From: Odoribacter laneus YIT 12061
Lineage (GTDB): Bacteria > Bacteroidota > Bacteroidia > Bacteroidales > Marinifilaceae
NCBI RefSeq assembly: GCF_000243215.1
Contig: NZ_JH594596.1
Span: 767,398-831,397, forward strand
Direction: 5' to 3'
DNA length: 64,000 bases
The notes below the pieces were generated by a model that ran no database searches, was not told the origin of the DNA, and saw only the letters and a program-made list of their open reading frames with translations. A program made the position numbers and the translations under genes. Every line of letters starts with the position of its first letter. The first letter of the stretch is position 1. Shown here in pieces: positions 36,032 to 43,335 of this stretch.

Positions 36032-36047
36032 ATTCCCCTCCTCTTTC

Positions 36048-36749
36048 TTAGCTGAATATCGGCAGGGCGACTTTCAAGTTCGGGTATTTTTCACCCAGTT
36101 GTTTCAGAAATTCGTTGGCGACGACAATATCCTGTATGGTTTCCTGCGGATTGACCGGGATTTCCGGGATGTTGGTGAAAATCAGGCAGGAATAGATAAT
36201 CAGATTTACCGGTTTTTCGTCTGTCGGCAGCGACAGTTTATATGCTCTCACATTGTTGCCCCGAGCCTGGGCCTGTGCTTTCACCTGGCCTTCGAGCGGA
36301 TATTCCGTAAGCGTGGCCTTTTCGAGGCGGTCGCGCTTGAATACGTAATGTTTGTCTATATCCCCGTCGGTATCCGCATCGAGCAGATGGAGGTTATCAC
36401 CGCTCAATATCACATATTTGGCGGTATGCACGGTATTGAAACGTACTGTTCCCAGGGTAGCCATTCCTTTCAGTTTGTCTTTGACGGCATCCTTGACGAC
36501 GTCTGTGGTGTGGTATTCCAGGCTGGCATAGTTGAAACTGTCGATCTTTTCTTCTCCCATAGCCTCTTTCAGGAAAGACAGGTCGGAATTGAGGTATTTG
36601 TCCTTGTACTTTTCGGCGTTTTTGAATTCCGTTTTGAAATCGGTGGCGTTCACTTTTTCGGCCTGCTGTGCATTCCGGCGTTTGGTGTAAAAATAGTACC
36701 CACCGTAGAAGGCGATGCAAGCAATGACGATGATTGGATAAAATGACAT
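36048..36749 (-). CDS. Membrane-anchored protein, unknown
   Basis: A 233-residue protein with one N-terminal membrane anchor (YPIIVIACIAFYGGYYFY) and a cytoplasmic or periplasmic domain containing VKAQAQARGNNVRAYKLSLP and a conserved-looking NLIIYSCLIF segment. No family recognised. It is the second gene after the promoter, 32 bp after the first. Confidence 0.75.
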   Translation of the reverse strand: MSFYPIIVIACIAFYGGYYFYTKRRNAQQAEKVNATDFKTEFKNAEKYKDKYLNSDLSFLKEAMGEEKIDSFNYASLEYHTTDVVKDAVKDKLKGMATLGTVRFNTVHTAKYVILSGDNLHLLDADTDGDIDKHYVFKRDRLEKATLTEYPLEGQVKAQAQARGNNVRAYKLSLPTDEKPVNLIIYSCLIFTNIPEIPVNPQETIQDIVVANEFLKQLGEKYPNLKVALPIFS

Positions 36750-36781
36750 AGTGTCTGTTTTTTAGTGATTAGACTTATTGA

Positions 36782-37240
36782 TTATATCTCTACTGGTTTT
36801 ATATTTTTCTTTTTGTTCGGTATGAATCCCCGGATGATAAAGGCAATAATAATCAGCCCGACGATTTTACCGCCGTAGCGGGTGTAAAAACCGAGCCGGT
36901 TTAGTTTTTTGCCGTCCAGGTGGTTGGCTTCGAGGATAGTAGACAATTGTTCGTCTGTCAGCTCGTAATAAGTATCTTCCTTTTCGCAGTAACCTACCAG
37001 CCGGGGTTCTTTTTCAATATACAAGGGAAGGATATAAGCGATGTTGAATTCCTGGTGGAGGGTAGCCAGGTCGATGTAGTTGCCCTCGTCGATTTTGTAA
37101 TCATCGGTGTCCGGCAGATCGGCCACTTTGTTCAACACTTCGCGGTCGCCGAAAGGTATCCGCACACCGCGTGCGGACACGGTCTGACAGCTGAAAAAGA
37201 GGAGGATTCCCAACGCAAATAATAGTTTCAAATGTTTCAT
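36782..37240 (-). CDS. Signal-peptide protein with C-terminal membrane segment, first gene of the polyimmunity operon
   Basis: A 152-residue protein. The start MKHLKLLFALGILLFFSCQ can be read as a lipoprotein signal (cysteine 18) or a normal signal peptide ending SA. A membrane segment (GGKIVGLIIIAFIIRGFI) lies near the C terminus with a lysine-rich tail. The middle is soluble (YYELTDEQLSTILEANHLDG). It follows the putative TetR-controlled promoter by about 80 bp. Confidence 0.75.
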   Translation of the reverse strand: MKHLKLLFALGILLFFSCQTVSARGVRIPFGDREVLNKVADLPDTDDYKIDEGNYIDLATLHQEFNIAYILPLYIEKEPRLVGYCEKEDTYYELTDEQLSTILEANHLDGKKLNRLGFYTRYGGKIVGLIIIAFIIRGFIPNKKKNIKPVEI

Positions 37241-37324
37241 TTTTCTCTGTTATTGATTCATATACAGGCCTGTTAGGTATGGTTTCCAGCTGGGTTGTTC
37301 CTGTTTTTGGATCATTTTATACTG

Positions 37325-37369
37325 CAAATATATAAAAAGAGATCATAAAACAAACCGATCGGTCGGTTT
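37325..37369 (-). promoter_or_regulatory. Promoter with overlapping TetR-type operator
   Basis: On the minus strand, TTTG (37351-37354, -33) and TATATTTG (37325-37332, -7) are 18 bp apart and start transcription near 37318, ahead of the twelve-gene run. The inverted repeat AAACCGA, TCGG, TCGGTTT (37352-37369), with core ACCGATCGGT, covers the -33 box. ACCGAnnGGT-type palindromes are typical TetR-family operators. A tetR gene lies 470 bp upstream on the same strand. Confidence 0.6.
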
Positions 37370-37791
37370 TTGTTTTTATTTCTGCAATGGGTGTGTTTTA
37401 ACCTGTTCCGTTGGGATTGTGAGTCCGGTAAATGACTTATAGTGAATGAAAACAATACATAAAGTTTTCCTCCCGGACTTTTACAGGCAGCTGGTTCGGG
37501 GATTGCTTTCCGATGATCTTGCCTGCTCTTTTTCGTTTAGGATTGTTCCTGTGCTGTTTGTTGCATTTGTCAGATACCTAATTTATAACTCGGAAGGGAC
37601 TGAAAATGGTGTTGTAAGGAATGGTTTGTTCGTGTTATTTCGTTTTTTTATCTTAACTTTGAGATCGTCAGCCGAATAAAATTTTGCGGAAAATGGACGT
37701 TTTAAAATGTACGGTTAAATGGAAATGGTAATAATTCCCATTTTTAATAATAACTTGATTTGCTGCAGATTAAAATAATTTTATTACTCAT
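37370..37791. other. Intergenic stretch, no gene supported
   Basis: About 420 bp between the operon promoter and palindrome copy 6. A 77-codon plus-strand frame (37446-37679) has no family signature, promoter or context and is not accepted. The rest is AT-rich and unremarkable. Confidence 0.5.
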
Positions 37792-37836
37792 GGAGACGGG
37801 GCAAATGGGTGCCCATTTGCCCCGTCCCTCTGTGTT
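37792..37836. repeat. Dispersed palindromic repeat, copy 6
   Basis: GACGGGGCAAATGGG, TG, CCCATTTGCCCCGTC: perfect 15-bp arms around a 2-bp centre, followed by CCTCTGTGT. Relative to copy 2 the inner bases change from GTG/CAC to GGG/CCC on both arms, a compensatory change. It ends 5 bp from the tetR stop codon. Confidence 0.9.
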
Positions 37837-37841
37837 GTTGC

Positions 37842-38456
37842 TCAGGCTTTGATCAGCGAATAAAGGAAATGGAGTTTTTGGAGTAATTCTTCCGTGTCCA
37901 GTCCCTGAGAGAACGCTTCTTCAAACGATAGGCCCCAAAATACGTGATGGAACATTGAAGCCGTTTGTTCCACCTCTAAGTCCTGCCGGATTTCTCCTTT
38001 TTCCCTGGCCTGCTGTATGGCAGTGAACCACAATTGGTAATCCCATTTCAGACAAGATTTTACTTTTTCTTCCACATCAGGATAATACAGGCGTACCTGC
38101 GTCAATAGGTGGAAATAGTAAAGATTGAAACTACATTTTCCCGGATTGTAGCCGTCATCCAGAAGGTTTATCAGTTGCTGCATAGTTTTTTTCACTCCGG
38201 CGATATATTGACCGATGAATTCGGGCAAGGAATGGAAGGGTGAGAATTGGTATTTGTTTTCTGGACGTTGTGAATCAAATACATATTTATCCACTACTGC
38301 CACAAACAAATCCTTCTTGAATGGAAAATAATAGAGCAGCCCTGCCTTTGACAGTCCGCAGGCCTTGGCGATTTCCGTCTGGCTCGCTTTCTCATAGTTC
38401 AGTTTGGCAAACACCCGCAGGGCATTTTCCAGTACTTCGTCCCGGTTTGTGATCAT
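37842..38456 (-). CDS. TetR/AcrR-family transcriptional regulator
   Basis: A 204-residue regulator. The N-terminal helix-turn-helix is clear (ENALRVFAKLNYEKASQTEI, AKACGLSKAGLLYYFPFKKD), and the helical ligand-binding half ends FLYSLIKA. It is oriented toward the polyimmunity operon, whose promoter carries a TetR-type operator, so it is the obvious candidate repressor; this is inference. No operator was seen in front of tetR itself. Confidence 0.93.
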   Translation of the reverse strand: MITNRDEVLENALRVFAKLNYEKASQTEIAKACGLSKAGLLYYFPFKKDLFVAVVDKYVFDSQRPENKYQFSPFHSLPEFIGQYIAGVKKTMQQLINLLDDGYNPGKCSFNLYYFHLLTQVRLYYPDVEEKVKSCLKWDYQLWFTAIQQAREKGEIRQDLEVEQTASMFHHVFWGLSFEEAFSQGLDTEELLQKLHFLYSLIKA

Positions 38457-38766
38457 ATTTCTTTGGCTGTGAATTTCAGGTGACTAAGATACAATTTTCC
38501 CCTTAGCTTTTCATTGTGGTCTGATGCTTTTTATTGTCTTATTTTGCTTGCTTTTCGTTTTGTGGAAGATTTTATACTCAGCGGATTTTTTCAAAGGGAC
38601 TCATTCTCTCGTCTGATCTTTGGTTCGCTGAATATAGTTTATAAGTAGGATTGGCTCGTTTTTAGCCTGTTGCAAGAATAACTGTACGGAGATATTGAGA
38701 TAAAATCCAGCTTTGTATTTTTTGTTTTGTTAGGAAAAATTTGTAAATTACGAAATATTCATAAAT
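38457..38766. other. Intergenic stretch, no feature seen
   Basis: About 310 bp between the divergent tetR and ORF6N genes. AT-rich, presumably holding both promoters, but no box pair is convincing. Confidence 0.5.
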
Positions 38767-39363
38767 GTGTTGTGTTATGGGGTAGATTTGCAGATCATTC
38801 AAAGTAAAATCCGGGAGTTACGGGGTAAAAAGGTCATCTTGGATTTTGAACTGGCAGAACTCTATGGTGTGGAAACCAAGGTATTGAAACAAGCTGTTAA
38901 GCGGAATATAGAACGTTTTCCCTTAGATTTTATGTTTGTGGTGACGAAAGAAGAGGAAATTTTTCTAAGGTCACAAATTGTGACCTTAGAAAATAAGGGA
39001 AGAGGAAAATACAGTAAATATTTGTCTTTTGCTTTTACAGAACAGGGAGTTTCTATGCTTTCTTCGGTACTTCGGAGTCCAACGGCAATAGCTGTGAATA
39101 TTGCTATCATGCGGGTGTTTGTGCAAATGCGGGAATTGGCCGTCACTTATGAAGAGTTGAAAAAGCAAATGGATGATCATCTGAAGGATTATGATGAATT
39201 ATATCAGATTGTGAAGCAGATCCGGAAAGATATGAACGATGGTTTTTCGGATATAGAACAACAATTTTCAGATGCAGATTCGCAATTTAAAGAACTCTAT
39301 GAGGCTTTGACTGCTTTGTTGTCGAAGCCTTCTGCCAGAGAACGCCGCCGGATAGGTTTCTAG
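38767..39363 (+). CDS. ORF6N domain-containing protein
   Basis: A 198-residue protein with a near-consensus ORF6N domain: IRELRGKKVILDFELAELYG, VETKVLKQAVKRNIERFPLD, SFAFTEQGVSMLSSVLRSP, and AVNIAIMRVFVQMREL. A charged helical C terminus ends SARERRRIGF. No in-frame ATG precedes the domain; the frame opens with GTG at 38767 (TTG at 38770 is an alternative), so the start is uncertain or slightly eroded. No phage genes lie near it. Confidence 0.85.
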   Translation: MLCYGVDLQIIQSKIRELRGKKVILDFELAELYGVETKVLKQAVKRNIERFPLDFMFVVTKEEEIFLRSQIVTLENKGRGKYSKYLSFAFTEQGVSMLSSVLRSPTAIAVNIAIMRVFVQMRELAVTYEELKKQMDDHLKDYDELYQIVKQIRKDMNDGFSDIEQQFSDADSQFKELYEALTALLSKPSARERRRIGF

Positions 39364-40001
39364 CCGGAATAGGGGTGGAAAGAAAAGCGGTGAAGCGAAT
39401 GGGACAATATTGTGTAAAATAGCTGGCGGTTACTGATCCGGCAAGTATGCTTTGGGTTGTGGAAGGAGGCCAGATGTTCCGTTTGCAGAACGATTTAAGG
39501 CAACATCCCGATCTCCTTAGTTGCTTTGCTTTCGGGGAAGTGCAACCTGTAACCGCCGGCGATTCCTATCTCAGTCTTGGAAGAACTATAAAAATATCTG
39601 GAAGTGAGAGGGCATATGCATGTTACTTGTAAGGTAATGAGGTTGCTGAACTTCTTCCTCAACTTTGGGCAGGGGGCCGTTTCACGGTTGTCTTGGGGGA
39701 GGAGGCTGTTGTCAGCTACCGGAAAAGAGGGAAATAGCTCTTTACCCTGTCCCAAATACTGGATTTTAACGGTCTGATTTTTGATTTTTAGCGGTAAAAG
39801 GGTATCTTTACCACTTAAGAATAATCCTTTTGTTCTTGTACGAAAGGGGAGAGGAATTCATTTATTTAGAATATGAAACACCAACTCTGTATATAGCTAC
39901 GCTTCTCGAATAGCACTTTTCACAACAAAGCTATTCAGCTATTTGACGGATTATTAGAGATCTGTCACAGCGTTTTATCATCTATTTTTTGTTTCTGTCT
40001 T
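39364..40001. other. Intergenic stretch, no gene supported
   Basis: About 640 bp after the ORF6N gene. Frames of 61 codons (39447-39632, plus) and 86 codons (39495-39755, minus) overlap each other and show no motif or start signal. It may be old decayed sequence. Confidence 0.4.
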
Positions 40002-40023
40002 ATACCATTCTTGGGTATGGTAT
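40002..40023 (+). promoter_or_regulatory. Possible operator before the MATE gene
   Basis: ATACCAT (40002-40008) and ATGGTAT (40017-40023) form a perfect 7-bp inverted repeat with an 8-bp spacer, 25 bp before the MATE start. A regulator site is plausible; the binding protein is unknown. Confidence 0.35.
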
Positions 40024-40047
40024 GTTGCAGCATATACTTGTTGAATA

Positions 40048-41340
40048 ATGAATTATACCTATAAACAAATCTGGCTCATCAACTTTCCGGTGATGCTGAG
40101 TATCCTCATGGAGCAATTGATTCATATTACTGATGTTATTTTTCTGGGACATGTGGGTGAAACGGAGTTAGGAGCTTCTGCGCTTGCCGGAGTTTACTAT
40201 TTGGCCATTTACATGCTCGGTTTTGGCTTCAGTCTCGGGATGCAGGTGCTGATTGCCCGACACAACGGGGGACAGAATTATAGTCTGACGGGGCGTACAT
40301 TTTTTCAGGGATTGTATTTTTTGTCGGCCTTGGCACTTTTGTTCTGCTTGCTTATAGATTGGTTTTCGCCTTTTTTACTCAAGCCGTTGATCAAGGCGTC
40401 CGACATTTATGAAGCGGTAATCTGTTATTTGAATTGGCGGAGTTACGGACTTCTGTTCTCTTTTCCGGCTTTGGCTTTCCGTGCTTTTTGTGTTGGCATT
40501 ACGCACACGAAGGCTTTATCCCGGGCGGCTATGGGGGCCATTGGTATTAATATTTTACTGAATTACTTGCTGATTTTCCGGTTTGGAAGGGGGATAGCAG
40601 GAGCGGCGATGGCTTCTTCTTTGGCTGAAATGGGTTCCTTAATTATTCTGGTTTTGTATTTATGGCTAAAGATCGACCCGGTCAGATACGGATTGCAGGT
40701 TGTTTATGACAAAAGATTACTGGGGAGATTGTTCCGTTTGTCTGTGTGGAGTATGCTGCATGCTTTTATCAGTGTTGTGCCCTGGTTTCTGTTTTTTGTA
40801 GCCATAGAACATCTGGGACGGATGGAATTGGCTATTTCCAATATCACCCGCAGTGTGTCTGCTTTGTTTTTTGTCATCGTAAATTCTTTTGCGACGACGA
40901 CGGGTTCTCTGGTCAGTAACCTGATAGGTGCGGGGGAAGGATACCGGCTGTTTGCTGTTTGCCATAAAGTGTTGAAACTGGGATATGCTGTCGGTTTTCC
41001 TTTGGTCATAATGGCTCTGTTGGGGAACCATTGGATTATTGGTTTTTACACCCATCAGACATTGTTAGCCAGACAGGCTGTCATTCCTTTTGTAGTGATG
41101 CTGTTGAATTACACTTTTGCTTTACCGGGCTATGTGTATATCCATGCTGTTACAGGAACAGGAGATACGAGAACGGCTTTTGTATTTCAGGTCGTTACGA
41201 TCCTGGTTTATTTATTTTATATCTATCTGCTAAGCCAGTGGCAACAAGCTTCTTTGGCTGTATATATGACTGCTGAATATTTGTTTGTCATTTTGTTGGC
41301 TTTTCAGTCTGTTATTTATTTAAAAAGAAATCGTTATTAG
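40048..41340 (+). CDS. MATE-family multidrug efflux transporter
   Basis: A 430-residue, twelve-segment membrane protein in two homologous halves. The start (QIWLINFPVMLSILMEQLIH, ITDVIFLGHVGETELGA) is typical of MATE/DinF proteins, which exchange drugs for Na+ or H+. It is followed after 3 bp by a Vat-type acetyltransferase, so the two are one transcript. The operon probably gives combined efflux and modification of antibiotics or other xenobiotics. Confidence 0.94.
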   Translation: MNYTYKQIWLINFPVMLSILMEQLIHITDVIFLGHVGETELGASALAGVYYLAIYMLGFGFSLGMQVLIARHNGGQNYSLTGRTFFQGLYFLSALALLFCLLIDWFSPFLLKPLIKASDIYEAVICYLNWRSYGLLFSFPALAFRAFCVGITHTKALSRAAMGAIGINILLNYLLIFRFGRGIAGAAMASSLAEMGSLIILVLYLWLKIDPVRYGLQVVYDKRLLGRLFRLSVWSMLHAFISVVPWFLFFVAIEHLGRMELAISNITRSVSALFFVIVNSFATTTGSLVSNLIGAGEGYRLFAVCHKVLKLGYAVGFPLVIMALLGNHWIIGFYTHQTLLARQAVIPFVVMLLNYTFALPGYVYIHAVTGTGDTRTAFVFQVVTILVYLFYIYLLSQWQQASLAVYMTAEYLFVILLAFQSVIYLKRNRY

Positions 41341-41343
41341 AAC

Positions 41344-41967
41344 ATGAAAAAAATTTATCCCCGTTCAGGTGATACTCAGATTGTGTACCTGAATGCAGTG
41401 GTAAAAGACCCTGCTATTAGTGTTGGTGATTATACTATTTACAATGATTTTGTAGAGGATCCCCGTTTGTTTGAGAAAAATAATGTGCTTTATCATTACC
41501 CCATCCATGCTGAGAAATTGATTATTGGTAAATTTTGTTCCATTGCCTGCGGTACGAAATTCCTTTTCAATTGCGCCAATCATTCGTTGAAATCCTTGTC
41601 GACTTACACTTTTCCCTTGTTCTGTGAGGAATGGGGATTGGATGAGCGGGATATGCAGGTAGCTTGGGACAATAAAGGAGATATTGTTATTGGTAATGAT
41701 GTCTGGATTGGTTGTGAAGCTATCATTCTGGCTGGAGTACACATTGGTGATGGGGCGATCATTGGGGCGCGGTCTGTTGTTACAAAAGATGTTCCTCCTT
41801 ATACGATTGTAGGGGGAACGCCTGCAAAAGAGATCCGGAAACGTTTTGCTCCGGATGTGATCTTCCGTTTACGGACGCTAGAGTGGTGGAATTGGCCTGT
41901 AGCTAAAATACGGCGCAATCTCTCACACATTGTCCGGGGAGAGGTGGATAAGTTGGAGCTGTTGTGA
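41344..41967 (+). CDS. CatB/Vat-type xenobiotic O-acetyltransferase
   Basis: A 207-residue left-handed beta-helix acetyltransferase with hexapeptide repeats ([40 protein letters not shown]). The catalytic histidine is H80 in [17 protein letters not shown], as in streptogramin A (Vat) and XAT chloramphenicol acetyltransferases. [13 protein letters not shown] is the usual C-terminal motif. Acetyl-CoA is the donor; the actual acceptor is unknown. It is coupled to the MATE gene (3-bp gap). Confidence 0.92.
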   Translation: MKKIYPRSGDTQIVYLNAVVKDPAISVGDYTIYNDFVEDPRLFEKNNVLYHYPIHAEKLIIGKFCSIACGTKFLFNCANHSLKSLSTYTFPLFCEEWGLDERDMQVAWDNKGDIVIGNDVWIGCEAIILAGVHIGDGAIIGARSVVTKDVPPYTIVGGTPAKEIRKRFAPDVIFRLRTLEWWNWPVAKIRRNLSHIVRGEVDKLELL

Positions 41968-42057
41968 TTTTGTTGACTTCAGTGCTGGAAAGTTATCTGG
42001 TTTTATAGGAAGAGGAAGTCGACTAAAGCACAGTATTAAAAAGTATTTTATAAGGAT

Positions 42058-42093
42058 AAATCCCATTCAGAAACCCTCTTCTGAATGGGATTT
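42058..42093. terminator. Bidirectional terminator between vat-like and merR genes
   Basis: A perfect 15-bp stem (AAATCCCATTCAGAA / TTCTGAATGGGATTT) with a 6-base loop ACCCTC, followed by TGTTTG on plus and preceded by A-rich sequence that gives a T-rich tail on minus. It ends both convergent genes. Confidence 0.85.
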
Positions 42094-42102
42094 GTTTGTG
42101 TA

Positions 42103-42933
42103 TTACTCTTTGGTGACGGGGATTTGTATTTCCGTCAGCCATTCTTCCTCGGAGTCTTTGTTCCAGATGCCGTCGATGTAGCTGTAACGGGGAGGATCGG
42201 CAATGGTGTAGCCGTTTTGCTCCACATATTCAAATAGTTTGGAAAATGTTTCGGGGAAGGTTTCGTAACTTCCGTGATGGTACATACAGGCCACCATAGG
42301 CATAGCCGGAATTTCCTTGAATTGGATCAGTTCGGAATCGGTGAGTTTTTCATAGACTTCTTCACAATATTCGATATCGATCCGGTTTTCGTTGAATTCT
42401 TTGCTGTGTTCGATGGTGTATCCATAGCCCGGTTCGGGGCAGGTACATCCCAGACGGTACATTTCCGGACCGATGACATTTGGACAAAGGTGGAATAATT
42501 CCTGATAGCCGCTGATGATTCGGCGGTGGCTGGCCACGATGATGGCGGGGAGTGATTTGATAATTACTTTTTCCATTGCTTCCTGTTTTTGGAGTGATTT
42601 TGCCAGCTTACTCAATTCGTTATGACGCCATTGGAGCTGTTTTTGTTCTTCGGCGCATTGACTGAGCTTGGTTTCAATGAGGGGCAGGGAAGGGATTTGC
42701 TTTCCGTTTTCCAGCAAATCGCGTATCTCTTCGAGCGAAAAACCAAGCCGTTTCAGATAAATGATGTCACTCATCTGCTGGAACTGCCCTACGTGATAAT
42801 AACGATAGCCTGTCCATTCGTCAATTTCAGCCGGAATCAGTAGCCCGATTTCCTCGTAATGCCGTAGGGTTTTGACTGTCACCCGGTTGAGTTTGGAAAA
42901 TTCTCCGATTTTAAATTTGATTTTGTTATACAT
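42103..42933 (-). CDS. MerR-family regulator with GyrI-like effector domain
   Basis: A 276-residue regulator. The N-terminal MerR winged helix is clear (FKIGEFSKLNRVTVKTLRHY, EEIGLLIPAEIDEWTGYRYY) and is followed by a coiled-coil dimer helix. The C-terminal half is a GyrI-like/BmrR-type ligand domain (VACMYHHGSYETFPETFSKL; TEIQIPV). Such proteins sense drugs and activate efflux genes. It is convergent with the MATE-acetyltransferase operon and has a MerR-type operator in its own promoter. Confidence 0.92.
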   Translation of the reverse strand: MYNKIKFKIGEFSKLNRVTVKTLRHYEEIGLLIPAEIDEWTGYRYYHVGQFQQMSDIIYLKRLGFSLEEIRDLLENGKQIPSLPLIETKLSQCAEEQKQLQWRHNELSKLAKSLQKQEAMEKVIIKSLPAIIVASHRRIISGYQELFHLCPNVIGPEMYRLGCTCPEPGYGYTIEHSKEFNENRIDIEYCEEVYEKLTDSELIQFKEIPAMPMVACMYHHGSYETFPETFSKLFEYVEQNGYTIADPPRYSYIDGIWNKDSEEEWLTEIQIPVTKE

Positions 42934-42959
42934 AACGCTTTGCGCAAAGTTTCCGAATA

Positions 42960-42992
42960 CAAAGATATACTATGCCCTTGGGTACGAGTCAA
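42960..42992 (-). promoter_or_regulatory. merR promoter with MerR-type operator
   Basis: On the minus strand, TTGAC (42988-42992) and TATCTTTG (42960-42967) are 20 bp apart. Between them lies the imperfect dyad ACT-cgta-CCC-AA-GGG-cat-AGT (about 42970-42990). A dyad inside a lengthened promoter spacer is the standard MerR-family arrangement, so autoregulation is likely. Confidence 0.6.
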
Positions 42993-43026
42993 GAGAGGTG
43001 GGAATTTTAACTTTGAATTAGGATAG

Positions 43027-43215
43027 AATATCGCATTTATTTCTGTCCCGGACAATACCGGAATAAAATCAGTAAAATTCTTAGAGGAGAAAAAGGCTTC
43101 AGGAAATGTTTCCGATGAAGAGTATTGTCGGGGGTTGATTTCAGGGGATAAAAAGATTCCGGAAATCACTAAAGGGGCATTTTTCTCCGTTTTATTGCTG
43201 AAAATTGACGATTAA
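43027..43215 (+). pseudogene. Possible C-terminal gene remnant
   Basis: Sixty-two codons without a start read NIAFISVPDNTGIKSVKF ... ITKGAFFSVLLLKIDD, then stop. Composition is protein-like, but no family was recognised and no upstream portion survives. It could be chance. Confidence 0.25.
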
Positions 43216-43296
43216 AAAAATCAAAATTTAGAGGTTTATTGAAGATTAGGTTAAAAGTTCAGTGAATTAAGATACAATCAACTGATTAGAATGTTC

Positions 43297-43304
43297 TAAC
43301 TTTG
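43297..43304 (+). promoter_or_regulatory. -7 promoter box of the aldehyde dehydrogenase gene
   Basis: TAACTTTG (then C) matches TAnnTTTGY. Transcription would start near 43311, which rules out the ATG at 43309 and favours ATG 43336. No clear -33 box. Confidence 0.45.
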
Positions 43305-43335
43305 CATTATGATAATAAGTAAAAAACATATACCC

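Noticed and set aside
37446-37679. 77-codon plus-strand ORF
   Set aside because: No family signature, no promoter, and odd composition in an intergenic region.
16327-39363. ORF6N genes at 16327 and 38767 as evidence of a prophage
   Set aside because: No other phage genes are near either copy; ORF6N genes are common singly in Bacteroidales chromosomes.
39495-39755. 86-codon minus-strand ORF after the ORF6N gene
   Set aside because: No motif and overlapped by other equally poor frames.
42879-43169. 96-codon minus-strand ORF overlapping the merR start
   Set aside because: It covers the merR promoter/operator and has no protein features.
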